A stretch of DNA of 64,000 nucleotides from Novosphingobium umbonatum (GTDB lineage Bacteria; Pseudomonadota; Alphaproteobacteria; Sphingomonadales; Sphingomonadaceae), in NCBI RefSeq assembly GCF_004005905.1, contig NZ_SACO01000004.1, positions 186,001 to 250,000 of the forward strand, read 5' to 3'. Under the pieces are notes generated by a model. It searched no databases and was not told where the DNA came from. It was given only the letters and a program-made list of their open reading frames with translations. Below are positions 42,901-51,800 of the stretch, piece after piece. Position 1 is the first letter of the stretch; every line of letters starts with the position of its first letter. The position numbers and the translations under genes are program-made.

Positions 42901-45294
42901 ATGGGCCAAATGTCCGATAATCCTTCGTTCGGCGTTTTGAAACGCTATGAGCTTCAGCTTCTGGCGGTGTTTCTCGCCTGCACAGGTTTCAGCTATATTG
43001 GCCTGCAATGGGCCGCCTTGGCCGATGTCGGCGCGCCGATCTGGCCGGCCTCGGGCGTGGGTCTTGCCGCCCTGCTGCTCGGGCGGTTGAGCCTGTGGCC
43101 CGCCATCGCTCTGGGCCATCTGACCGCTGCCATCCTGTTCGGGTCGCGGCAACCCTTGTGGGCCGAAGCTGTCATCGGAATTGGCGGGGCCTTGGGCGCG
43201 GTTGTTCCGGTGTTGGTCATCAGGCGTCTGGGCGGCATCAACAACAATCTACGCTCTTTGACGGACATAACCCGCTTTCTACTCCCCGGGGCCGGACTTG
43301 GGGCGATTGTTTCCTCGGTGGTTGTCAGTGTGGCGCTTTGGGGTTCGGCGGGGCTGAATGCGCGCTCCTTCATCATGGCCTTTGCCCATATCACGGTGGG
43401 CAATTTTGTTGGCGCTTTGACGATGGGGCCTCTGTTGCTCAGTTGGGCCGCAGGCTTTCGCTCCTTTCCTCCCCGCCGATTGCTGGGGCTGGGTGCTGTC
43501 CTGCTGATCACGGCTGCTTTGGCTTTCGGCATGTTCCGCACCTATGACAGCGCCTTGCTCAGTTGGGATCTGTTGCCACTGCTGGTGTTTACCGCGCTGG
43601 CTTTCGATGTGCGCGGGGCCTCGCTGACGCTGGTGGTGGTGTCGGGCATCGCCATTTCTGCTCAAAGCGTGGGCCTTGGTCCCTTTGCCGTTTCGCAAGG
43701 GCCGCAGGCGTGGCAAGTGTTCCTGCTGCAACAATTTATCGCTACGATAGCGGTGACCACTTTGGTCGTTTCGGTGGTGTCGGACGAGCGTCGGGCAAAA
43801 GAGGCCATGCGGCAAAGTGAAAGCCGTGCCAGCGCCGCCGAGGAACAGGCCCGCATCACCGCCGAAGAATTGCGCACGGTACTGGATTCGGTGCCAGCCA
43901 TCATCTGGGTGGCGCGCGATCCCGAATGCCGCCAGATCGTGGGCAACCAATTTGCCAGCCAATTCCTGCGCGTACCCAGCCCTTCGGCCAATATGTCCAA
44001 ATCGGCCAACGATGCCGCTCCGGTGGCCCATTTCAAAGTGCTGAACACACAGGGGCGGGAATTGACGCCCGACGAATTGCCGGTGCAGCGCGCGGCGCGC
44101 GGCGAAGTCGTCAGCGGCTATGAAGAATGCGTGTTGTTCGACGATGGCACGCGCCGCGATTTGCTGGGGGGCGCCACGCCTCTCTATTCCGCCTCAGGCG
44201 AGGTGCGCGGCGCGGTGGCCGCCTTCATCGACATTACCGAGCGCAGGGCCGCCGAAGCGCGCGAAAGGCTCCTGTCGCGCGAGGTTGACCATCGGGCCAA
44301 GAATGTCATGGCCATCGTGCAGGCCGTGGTCCAATTGACCAAGGCCGAGGATATTGAAGGTTTCCGCAAGGCCGTTCTGGGCCGCATTGCCAGTCTGGCC
44401 CGCACGCATAGCCTGTTGGCCAAAAACCGTTGGGATGGCGCCGAACTGCACAAATTGGTGCAGGATGAACTGGCGCCCTATGCGCAGGAGCAAGACGCGG
44501 GCGGTTTGCGTATTCAAACCGGCGGGCCGGTCATCAAACTGGCGCCGGAAAATGCGCAAAGTCTGGCGCTGGTGCTGCATGAACTGGCCACCAATGCGGT
44601 CAAATACGGGGCGCTATCCGTGCCCAGCGGTGCCTTGTCGGTCACATGGCGGGTGGAGGATCATGCCGAAGGGCAGCGCCTTCATTTCCGCTGGACCGAA
44701 AACGGTGGGCCGGAGGCTGCCACGCCGCAGCGTCAAGGCTTTGGCCTGACATTGATCCGCAGCACGGCCGAGCAGCAATTGCACGGACAATTGCAGGCCC
44801 AATGGCTGCAAGGCGGGTTGGATCTGGCCATCAGCTTTCCCCATGATCAACCCTCTGTTTCCCATGTGCCCCATCACCCTGCCACCGGAGAGGGCCAGTC
44901 CCCAGCAAAAACACCCCGACTGGCGGCTCCCCGCGTGCTGGTTCTGGAGGATGAAACGCTGATCGCCATGCAGGTAGAGCAGCATCTCCAAGACGCGGGC
45001 TATGACGTATTGGGACCGGCTGCCAATGTCGCAGAGGCACTGGAGTTGCTGGAGCGCGAGCGCCCCGATGCCGCCTTGCTGGACATGAATTTACGCGGGG
45101 AAAAATCGACCTCGGTGGCCGATGCCCTGCATGGTTTGGGCATTCCCTTCCTGTTCTGCACCGGCTTTGCCGATACAGAGGACCTGCCCCCGCGCCTGCA
45201 ATCGGCCAAAAGCCTGATCAAGCCGATTGCGCCGCAGGAACTGGTCGAGGCCTTGTGCAGCCTCTTGGCACAACCGGAGCATGTCGATCCATAG
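42901..45294 (+). CDS. MASE1-PAS-HWE histidine kinase fused to a receiver domain
   Basis: A 797-residue hybrid sensor. The N-terminal MASE1 domain (about eight membrane helices, residues 20-295) is followed by a short coiled-coil, a PAS domain (LRTVLDSVPAIIWVARDPEC onward), an HWE/HisKA_2 kinase with phospho-acceptor H464 in EVDHRAKN, an ATPase domain (LHELATNAVKYGALS) and a C-terminal receiver with D728 in ALLDMNLRG. HWE kinases in alphaproteobacteria serve light, stress (PhyR) and osmotic signalling. The ATG at 42901 has GGGA upstream; an earlier TTG at 42874 is possible. No cognate regulator adjacent. Confidence 0.88.
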   Translation: MGQMSDNPSFGVLKRYELQLLAVFLACTGFSYIGLQWAALADVGAPIWPASGVGLAALLLGRLSLWPAIALGHLTAAILFGSRQPLWAEAVIGIGGALGAVVPVLVIRRLGGINNNLRSLTDITRFLLPGAGLGAIVSSVVVSVALWGSAGLNARSFIMAFAHITVGNFVGALTMGPLLLSWAAGFRSFPPRRLLGLGAVLLITAALAFGMFRTYDSALLSWDLLPLLVFTALAFDVRGASLTLVVVSGIAISAQSVGLGPFAVSQGPQAWQVFLLQQFIATIAVTTLVVSVVSDERRAKEAMRQSESRASAAEEQARITAEELRTVLDSVPAIIWVARDPECRQIVGNQFASQFLRVPSPSANMSKSANDAAPVAHFKVLNTQGRELTPDELPVQRAARGEVVSGYEECVLFDDGTRRDLLGGATPLYSASGEVRGAVAAFIDITERRAAEARERLLSREVDHRAKNVMAIVQAVVQLTKAEDIEGFRKAVLGRIASLARTHSLLAKNRWDGAELHKLVQDELAPYAQEQDAGGLRIQTGGPVIKLAPENAQSLALVLHELATNAVKYGALSVPSGALSVTWRVEDHAEGQRLHFRWTENGGPEAATPQRQGFGLTLIRSTAEQQLHGQLQAQWLQGGLDLAISFPHDQPSVSHVPHHPATGEGQSPAKTPRLAAPRVLVLEDETLIAMQVEQHLQDAGYDVLGPAANVAEALELLERERPDAALLDMNLRGEKSTSVADALHGLGIPFLFCTGFADTEDLPPRLQSAKSLIKPIAPQELVEALCSLLAQPEHVDP

Positions 45295-45344
45295 CGGATA
45301 AATTCACCCTATTCGCTGTAGGGCGTCCAATCTATCAGCCCTGC

Positions 45345-46244
45345 ATGACGAATCCCTCTATCGCCACCTTGCATCATGCGGCGCAAATGCTGGAAGCCCA
45401 TCCCGATTTCCGCGTTTTGCGTCGCCTGCAAAATGTGGACAGCTTTTATCGCGGCGCGCCTCTGGCCCCGTTGCGGGTGGGCGTGGCGGTGGATGTGGAA
45501 ACGACGGGTCTGGACCATGACCGGGACCGGATTATCGAATTGGCGGCACAACGTTTCCGCTTCGACGCGCTGGGTCGTGTGGTGCAATTGGGCCAGCCCA
45601 GAGTGTGGCGCGAAGATCCGGAAATGGAGCTTGACCCGCGCATCACCATGTTGACCGGCCTGACGGATCAGGATCTGGCGGGCCAGTCGATTGACGAGGG
45701 TGCGGCGGTGGATCTGCTGGCCTCGGCCGATATTACCATCGCGCATAATGCCGGTTTTGACCGGCCTTTCGTCGATAGGCGCCTGCCCGCCCTGTCGGGC
45801 AAGCCCTGGGCCTGTTCGATGGTGGAACTCGATTGGCTGGCCTTGGGGTTTGAAGGGAAAGCGCTGAGCCAGTTGGTCTCGCAATGCGGGTGGTTCTATG
45901 CCGGCCATCGCGCGGAAAACGACATTCTCGCGCTGATCCATTTGCTGGCCCACAGCTTGCCCGATCCGTCAGGGCTGGGCGACCATACTATCCTGAGCCA
46001 TTTGATGGCGGCATCGGAGCAACCCAATTACCGCATCAATGCGGTGGATGCTCCATTCGAGGCCAAGGATGCGCTAAAAGCTAAGGCCTATCGCTGGGAT
46101 GGGGCGATGCGTTTTTGGTGGCGATCGGTCGCGCAGGACGAATTGGAGGCCGAGATCGAATGGTTGCGCCAAGAGGTTTACGCAGGGCGCGGCGCTCCGG
46201 CTATTTTCCCGCAATCGGCCTGCGATCGCTACCGGAAGGCGTAG
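45345..46244 (+). CDS. DEDDh 3'-5' exonuclease (DnaQ-like)
   Basis: A 299-residue nuclease. ExoI motif is DVETTG (D50, E52), ExoII is HNAGFDRPF and ExoIII is HRAENDILAL, the pattern of DNA polymerase III epsilon-like exonucleases. The C-terminal 90 residues (FEAKDALKAKAYRWDGAMRF onward) are an extension seen in stand-alone exonucleases of this group. The ATG at 45345 has only a weak ribosome-binding site, but the frame's earlier start lies in the kinase gene. Role in DNA repair or turnover rather than replication is likely. Confidence 0.85.
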   Translation: MTNPSIATLHHAAQMLEAHPDFRVLRRLQNVDSFYRGAPLAPLRVGVAVDVETTGLDHDRDRIIELAAQRFRFDALGRVVQLGQPRVWREDPEMELDPRITMLTGLTDQDLAGQSIDEGAAVDLLASADITIAHNAGFDRPFVDRRLPALSGKPWACSMVELDWLALGFEGKALSQLVSQCGWFYAGHRAENDILALIHLLAHSLPDPSGLGDHTILSHLMAASEQPNYRINAVDAPFEAKDALKAKAYRWDGAMRFWWRSVAQDELEAEIEWLRQEVYAGRGAPAIFPQSACDRYRKA

Positions 46245-46252
46245 CGAAGGTT

Positions 46253-46777
46253 TCAGGCTGCTGCCTTGGCCAAGACGCCCGCCAGCCAAGCATGTATCGC
46301 CGCAGGTTCGGCGGGCAAGGGAACAAACAGCCCCTCGGCAAAAGCGGCCCATTGATCCCGATAACGCGCCGAAACCGCGATCAGCACGGGCACGCCTTGA
46401 TCCAGCGCCGCCGATAGAGGACCGGACAGGCCGCGCCCTAATTCTGCCTCCAGCTTGCCGAATTTGCTCAGCACGACCAGTTGCACGCGCTCGTCCAACT
46501 TCTGCTCGATCCATGCGCCAGCCTCGACCACGGCCCCACTGTCCAGCGTACAACCTTGCGCGCCGCAGCCCAGATCTTGCCCGATGGGAAAGCGCTTGCC
46601 ATCGTCAATACTGACCAGAATGCCGGGTGCGCATTGATCGGATGCGTCCTGCGCATGTTCGATCAGGCCGACGATGGTCACGCGATCCTGCCAGTCCTGC
46701 ACCACCTGTTGCAGGGCGGCCTGCGCCTGCGCCGAATGGTCGGCCATGACCGCACCGATGAAGGGGAGGAAATCCAT
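46253..46777 (-). CDS. DUF2478-family protein
   Basis: A 174-residue cytoplasmic protein matching the DUF2478 pattern: start FLPFIGAV, a central CGAQGCTLDSGAVVEAGAWI, VLSKFGKLEAELGRGL, and VPVLIAVSARYRDQWAAFA. This family resembles P-loop nucleoside triphosphatases and is often found near molybdenum-handling genes, but its role is not established. Convergent with the exonuclease (8-bp gap) and divergent from the small exported protein; the 102-bp gap between them contains an 8-bp-arm inverted repeat. Confidence 0.75.
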   Translation of the reverse strand: MDFLPFIGAVMADHSAQAQAALQQVVQDWQDRVTIVGLIEHAQDASDQCAPGILVSIDDGKRFPIGQDLGCGAQGCTLDSGAVVEAGAWIEQKLDERVQLVVLSKFGKLEAELGRGLSGPLSAALDQGVPVLIAVSARYRDQWAAFAEGLFVPLPAEPAAIHAWLAGVLAKAAA

Positions 46778-46833
46778 GACCGTGATGGTTACAGAAGCAA
46801 TCGACCGGCGCAAGACTTGTCAGGCAATGGCTT

Positions 46834-46857
46834 TTCTATATTCATGGGGATATAGAA
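46834..46857. promoter_or_regulatory. Inverted repeat between DUF2478 and exported-protein genes
   Basis: TTCTATAT-N8-ATATAGAA (perfect arms 46834-46841 and 46850-46857). Placed in a divergent promoter gap. The TATAT...ATATA form recalls molybdate-responsive ModE sites, which would fit DUF2478, but the match is loose. Confidence 0.4.
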
Positions 46858-46879
46858 TCGCCTGTCACGGAGACGACCC

Positions 46880-47365
46880 TTGCGCCGCGCTATCCTCCTC
46901 ACCAGCCTGCTCCTCCTGTCTTCTCCCGCCTTTGCACAGCCCTGCGCCATGCCCGAGGGCGATTATACCCCATGGGCCAGCCCCACCACTATCGCTGCAG
47001 CCGATGACGCAGGCACGGCACCGCCCATCGCGTTGAACGCGGCGAAAATGGTCAAACTGCGCCCAATCGCGCTGGTGCATTACACCCAGACACCGGCCAA
47101 AATAGGCGCGGCTGACAATTATGGGGGACTAATGAGCCTCCACATCGCTACGCCTGGAAATTATCGCCTCGCCCTCAGCGCTGGGGCATGGATAGACGTT
47201 TTGGCCCCGCAAGGCGAACAGCGATCCGTCGCTCATAGCCATGGCCCTGAATGCAGCGGTGTCCGGAAAATGGTCGATTTTAATTTGGCCAAGGGCGATT
47301 ATCTGGTGCAGATCGCCGCCAGTGCCGCGCCTTCCATCACTGTGATGGCGCTGCCCGTGCCGTGA
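46880..47365 (+). CDS. Small exported protein, function unknown
   Basis: A 161-residue periplasmic protein (signal peptide to about residue 19, ending AFAQ) with two conserved-looking cysteines (PCAMPEGDYTPW and GPECSGV). A beta-rich body includes NYRLALSAGAWIDVLAPQG and GDYLVQIAAS. Translation starts at a TTG at 46880 with GGAG 7 bases upstream. Comparable short proteins lie beside TonB receptors in sphingomonads, and here one follows 136 bp later on the same strand. No function recognised. Confidence 0.7.
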   Translation: MRRAILLTSLLLLSSPAFAQPCAMPEGDYTPWASPTTIAAADDAGTAPPIALNAAKMVKLRPIALVHYTQTPAKIGAADNYGGLMSLHIATPGNYRLALSAGAWIDVLAPQGEQRSVAHSHGPECSGVRKMVDFNLAKGDYLVQIAASAAPSITVMALPVP

Positions 47366-47414
47366 GAGCCACGCTGCGCGGAGTGAGTGCATTCTCTGAT
47401 CAAACTCCGCCTAA

Positions 47415-47454
47415 GTGCATAATAATCATTATTTTACAAATGCTTATTATTATC
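47415..47454. promoter_or_regulatory. Two tandem Fur-like boxes
   Basis: Two 19-bp sites, 47415-47433 (containing ATAATCATTAT) and, on the minus strand, 47454-47436 (beginning GATAATAATAAGCATT). By hand count each agrees with the Escherichia coli Fur consensus at 14 of 19 positions. They lie 47-86 bp ahead of the TonB receptor at 47501, in the most AT-rich stretch of the area. Confidence 0.65.
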
Positions 47455-47500
47455 ATAACGGCCACGAACCTTCGCGCTTATCGTAAATAGGGGTTCGTTC

Positions 47501-49840
47501 ATGCGCCGTCTTTCCCGCTGCCTGCTGGCTGGCGCCAGCCTGCTGCCTTTGGCTCCAGCCCATGCCGAAGAAGCGGCCAATCCGGCCGATATTCTGGTCA
47601 CCGCGCAAAAGCGTGAGGAAAAGGCGCAGGATGTGCCTTTTGCGCTGAGCGTGGTGTCGCAGTCCACCCTGAACGCTTTAGGCGTATCGGAACTGGGCGA
47701 GATGGCCGCCTATGTGCCCGGCCTGCAAATCCAGAAGCAGAGCGCCAGCCAACCCGGCTTTGTCATTCGCGGTATCACCTCCGACAATGGCTCGGCGCAG
47801 GCCGGATCGCGGGTGAGCGTCTATTACAATGGCGTCGACATCAGCCGCGCGCGCGGCGCATGGCAGGATCTGTTCGACATGGAACGGATCGAAGTCGCCA
47901 AAGGCCCCCAAGCCACCCTGTTTGGCACCGCCGCCGAAGTGGGCGCAGTCTCGATGATCTCCGCCCAACCCCGATCGGGGCTGTCAGGCGCGATCCATGG
48001 CACCTATGGCAATTACAACCGCACGCGTATCGATGGCTTTCTCAACGCCGGTAACGACAAGCTGGCGGGGCGCATCGCCTTCTCGCATAAATACCGCCAC
48101 GGCTATATTCAAAATCTGGCCGCCGGTCAGGATGATCTGAACGGCCAGAACGACTGGAGCGCCCGCGCATCGCTGCGCTGGACGCCCAGCAGCAGGGTGT
48201 CGGTGCTGGCCGTCCTCACCTATGATCGCCAACGCGACACCGGAACCTCTTTCACCAGCCTGTCCTATCCCACCTCCGCCGGTGTGGCCGATCCCTTTGC
48301 CGCTGCGCAATTGTCAGGCTCGCCCTATGGCGCATCGGTGTTGGGCCAATCCAAGCTGGGGCTGAAACGCCAAGTCTATGACGGCAATGTAACGGCCAAT
48401 ATCGATCTGGGCGGGGGCATCACCTTCACCACCATCAACGCCTATCGCCAGTTCAAAAGTCAGGAAGTGGTCGACGGCGATGGCAGCCGCGCCTTCATGC
48501 TGGAATTTGGCGAGGATGCGCAGGGCGAGCAGTTCAACCACGAGGCGCGCCTTCAATTCGAGGCCAAGCGTTGGCATGCGACGTTGGGCTGGAACGTCTT
48601 TGTCGAAAACGGCTTTCAAAAGGTCCCCTTTTCCACCGAGGAAGGCACATTTCTGGCCTGCGCCGTCAACAGCAGCTTCGCCAGCCTTCAGGCCGCCCTG
48701 CGCGCCTATGGGGTGGGTACGGGCACGTCCTGCGTCAATGGCAATGGCGTGGCCAGCAATGCACTGGGCATGAGCGCGACCTATCTGCTCACCCGTGGCG
48801 CAAGGACCAGCTTGCCCTATTCCTCGGTCTATACCAACAAGGGCGTCAACCGCACCTACTCGATGTTTGCCGACAGCACCTGGGCCGCCACGCCCCGTCT
48901 GGAACTGACCGCGGGGGCGCGTTTGCTGATCGAGGATCGCAAGTCTTCCTCCAGCAGCATCCAGCCCAATTCGGCCCTATTGGCGCTTTACGGCATTTAC
49001 ACGCCGCTGCTGGGGCTGGCCAACAGCAATGGCGCGGTTCTGACCAGCCAAAAGAGCTTTTCGCCCATTCTGCCGCGCTTCTCCCTGCTCTATCGCCTGC
49101 GGGATGGGGTGAACCTCTATGCCACGGCGGCCAAGGGGCGATATTCCCCCGTGGTGCAATTTGCCACCAGCAGCGTCAATGGCACGTTGGTCGCCTCGCC
49201 TCAGGTGGTGCCCGCCGAAAGCCTGTGGAATTACGAAATGGGCATCAAGGGCCGCATGGGCGCTTTCAGCGGTTCGCTATCGGCCTTTTATCAGGCCTAT
49301 GACGGTTTCCAGATCACCGTGACCACCAATGGCATCCCCACCACCCAATCGGCGGGCAAGGCCAACAATCCGGGTATCGAGGCAGAAGGCAGCTGGCAAA
49401 TCACGCCAGTGCTGTCGGCCAATGGCATGGTCAGCTGGATGAAGGCCCGCATCAATGGCCAAGGTGCCAATGCCGCCTATGCCGGTCAGCGGATGCGGCT
49501 CCAGCCCGATTATAGCGCCGCGCTATCGCTCAACCTGCGCGTGCCGGTGGGCGATCGCCTGTTGGCCTATGTGGTGCCCGACTGGACCTATCGCTCCAGC
49601 GTGCATTTCGAGATCCCCAACAATCCGGCCACTTCGCAAGCCGCCTATGCCTTGTATAATGCAAGGGCTGGCGTGGAGTTCGGACGCGACCGCCGCTTTG
49701 CGCTGGGCGCCTATATCCGCAACATCGGCAACCGCCACTATTGGCTGGATGCGGGGAATATCGGCAGCAGCTTTGGCAATCCCACCTATATTGCGGGCGA
49801 ACCGCGCCTGTATGGCATGGAGGCCAGCGCCCGTTTCTAG
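47501..49840 (+). CDS. TonB-dependent receptor, probably iron-regulated
   Basis: A 779-residue receptor with a signal peptide (ending APAHAEE), TonB box ADILVTAQKREE, plug motifs (YVPGLQIQKQ, GFVIRGITS, MERIEVAKGPQATLFG) and a barrel ending GMEASARF. The two Fur-like boxes upstream point to control by iron and hence a siderophore or haem ligand. It lies next to the cobalamin genes but overlaps cobU only by convergent stops, so a corrinoid role is less likely, the more so as a BtuB is encoded further on. Confidence 0.92.
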   Translation: MRRLSRCLLAGASLLPLAPAHAEEAANPADILVTAQKREEKAQDVPFALSVVSQSTLNALGVSELGEMAAYVPGLQIQKQSASQPGFVIRGITSDNGSAQAGSRVSVYYNGVDISRARGAWQDLFDMERIEVAKGPQATLFGTAAEVGAVSMISAQPRSGLSGAIHGTYGNYNRTRIDGFLNAGNDKLAGRIAFSHKYRHGYIQNLAAGQDDLNGQNDWSARASLRWTPSSRVSVLAVLTYDRQRDTGTSFTSLSYPTSAGVADPFAAAQLSGSPYGASVLGQSKLGLKRQVYDGNVTANIDLGGGITFTTINAYRQFKSQEVVDGDGSRAFMLEFGEDAQGEQFNHEARLQFEAKRWHATLGWNVFVENGFQKVPFSTEEGTFLACAVNSSFASLQAALRAYGVGTGTSCVNGNGVASNALGMSATYLLTRGARTSLPYSSVYTNKGVNRTYSMFADSTWAATPRLELTAGARLLIEDRKSSSSSIQPNSALLALYGIYTPLLGLANSNGAVLTSQKSFSPILPRFSLLYRLRDGVNLYATAAKGRYSPVVQFATSSVNGTLVASPQVVPAESLWNYEMGIKGRMGAFSGSLSAFYQAYDGFQITVTTNGIPTTQSAGKANNPGIEAEGSWQITPVLSANGMVSWMKARINGQGANAAYAGQRMRLQPDYSAALSLNLRVPVGDRLLAYVVPDWTYRSSVHFEIPNNPATSQAAYALYNARAGVEFGRDRRFALGAYIRNIGNRHYWLDAGNIGSSFGNPTYIAGEPRLYGMEASARF

Positions 49841-50343
49841 CCCTTGAGCATCAGCGGCAGGCCAGCGGCCAGAAAGGCCACCTCTCCGGCGATTTGCGCG
49901 ATGGACTGGTTCAACCGACCGGCCTCGTCGCGAAATCGTCGGGCAAGGGCATTGTCCGGCACAATGCCCAGCCCCACCTCATTGGCCACCAGCGCCAAAG
50001 GCACAGGGCAATCCTGCACCGCCTGCGCCAATTGCGCGCTGGCCTGCGCCACATTCCTCTCGGCCAGCATCAGGTTGGACAGCCAAAGCGTCAGGCAATC
50101 GACCAGAATGGCATCGACCTGCGCCGCACTGGCCATAATCGCGTCGGGCAGATCCAGCGGGGCTTCCACCGTGGCCCAGCGCGGGCCGCGATCGGCGCGG
50201 TGCAAGGCGATACGCTGGGCCATCTCGGAGTCAAAGGCCTGCGCGGTGGCAATATAGCATAATTGCCCGGTGAAAGCTTCGATCCGGCTCTGCCCGAAAC
50301 GGCTTTTGCCTGACCTTGCGCCGCCCAAAATCAACAGCTTCAT
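49837..50343 (-). CDS. cobU: Bifunctional adenosylcobinamide kinase / guanylyltransferase
   Basis: A 168-residue CobU (CobP) with P-loop GGARSGKS (7-14), the histidine region RIALHRADRGPRW and the motif VALVANEVGLGIVPDN-like LALVANEVGLGIVPDN. It phosphorylates adenosylcobinamide and then attaches GMP, giving adenosylcobinamide-GDP for CobS. Last gene of the minus-strand cobalamin operon; its ATG overlaps the cobQ stop as TGATG. Confidence 0.95.
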   Translation of the reverse strand: MKLLILGGARSGKSRFGQSRIEAFTGQLCYIATAQAFDSEMAQRIALHRADRGPRWATVEAPLDLPDAIMASAAQVDAILVDCLTLWLSNLMLAERNVAQASAQLAQAVQDCPVPLALVANEVGLGIVPDNALARRFRDEAGRLNQSIAQIAGEVAFLAAGLPLMLKG

Positions 50344-51800
50344 CAGGCCCCACCCTTCGCCAAAGCGATCAGGCCATCCATATCAAGATGCTGTTCCAAT
50401 TCTTGCGCAATGGCATCCAAAGCGCGGTCGACGCTGGCGGCATAATCGCGTTCCTGTGACGCCACGCTCAAACGCAACAACAGCGCTTTTCGCAAAGCAG
50501 TAGAACCCAGCAGGCCATGGCAATAGGTGCCGATCACCCTGCCGCAGGGGCTGATCGCGCCATCATGCGTGCCATCGTCAAACAGGGCAAAGGGCTGTAA
50601 ACCATTGCCAACTTGCGTCCGCCCCATATGCATCTCGTAACCGGTGAAACCTGCCCCCAGCGCGCTCCCCCGCACCTCGCGCAGCATTTTGCGATGCCCC
50701 ATTTCGGTTTCCACATCCAGCAGGCCCAAGCCCGCCACCTCGCGCACATCGCCCTCCAGTCCAGCAGGATCGATCAAACGGTGCCCCAGCATTTGATAGC
50801 CCCCGCAAATGCCCAGAATGGCCCCGCCCCGCCGATGATGGGCCAGAATGTCAATGTCCCAGCCCTGTTGGCGCATCGTCTGCATATCGGCCAGACTGGC
50901 CTTGGAACCGGGCAAGACGATCAAGCCTGCCTCGACAGGGATCGGACTGCCGGGGGGCACCATCACCACCTCTACATCTTGTTCCATCTTCAACGGGTCC
51001 AGATCGTCAAAATTGGCAATGCGCGGCAGGATGGGACAGGCGACCAACAGGCGACCGCTCCTACTATCACGCCTTTTCTCCAGCACCACCGCATCCTCCG
51101 ACGGCAAGGCCACCGCCTGCCCCAGCCATGGCACCAGCCCGAAACCGCGCCACCCCGACCGGTCCGCGATGGCCTGATAACCATCGGCAAACAAAGCCGG
51201 ATCGCCGCGAAATTTGTTGATGATAAAGCCATGGATCATCGCGGCATCCTCCGGCTCCAGCACGGCCCTTGTGCCCACCACCGCGGCAATCACCCCGCCA
51301 CGGTCAATGTCGCCCACCAACACCACCGGCACCTTGGCCGCGCGGGCAAAGCCCATATTGGCGATGTCACCCTCGCGCAGGTTGATCTCGGCCGGAGACC
51401 CAGAGCCTTCCACCACCACCATGTCGCAGGCCGCCTGCAATCTTGCGAAACTCTCCAGCACTTCGGGCAACAGGCTGCGCCGCCCCTCGCGGAAATTGGC
51501 CGAGCCCAGCGTGCCGCGCACCTGCCCCTGCACGATCAATTGCGACGTGCGGTCGGCCTGGGGCTTCAACAGGACCGGGTTCATGTCTGTATGCAAGGGC
51601 ACCCGCGCCGCCAAAGCCTGCAAAGCCTGCGCCCGCCCGATCTCGCCGCCTTCGGGCGTGACGGCGGCATTGTTCGACATATTCTGCGGCTTGAACGGCA
51701 TCACCCGCAAACCGCGATTGGCCAAAGCGCGACAAAGGCCCGCCACCAACAGCGACTTGCCTACGTCCGAACCGGTGCCTTGCAGCATTATCGCAGCCAT
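50343..51800 (-). CDS. cobQ: Cobyric acid synthase
   Basis: A 485-residue amidotransferase. The N-terminal synthetase domain has nucleotide loop LQGTGSDVGKS (6-16) and the MPFKPQNMSNN motif; a glutaminase domain has C332 in LGICGGYQML. It amidates the b, d, e and g side chains of adenosylcobyrinic a,c-diamide using glutamine and ATP. The ATG at 51800 (GGGGG upstream) lies 12 bases inside the cbiB 3' end; a start 7 codons earlier is possible. Confidence 0.95.
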   Translation of the reverse strand: MAAIMLQGTGSDVGKSLLVAGLCRALANRGLRVMPFKPQNMSNNAAVTPEGGEIGRAQALQALAARVPLHTDMNPVLLKPQADRTSQLIVQGQVRGTLGSANFREGRRSLLPEVLESFARLQAACDMVVVEGSGSPAEINLREGDIANMGFARAAKVPVVLVGDIDRGGVIAAVVGTRAVLEPEDAAMIHGFIINKFRGDPALFADGYQAIADRSGWRGFGLVPWLGQAVALPSEDAVVLEKRRDSRSGRLLVACPILPRIANFDDLDPLKMEQDVEVVMVPPGSPIPVEAGLIVLPGSKASLADMQTMRQQGWDIDILAHHRRGGAILGICGGYQMLGHRLIDPAGLEGDVREVAGLGLLDVETEMGHRKMLREVRGSALGAGFTGYEMHMGRTQVGNGLQPFALFDDGTHDGAISPCGRVIGTYCHGLLGSTALRKALLLRLSVASQERDYAASVDRALDAIAQELEQHLDMDGLIALAKGGA

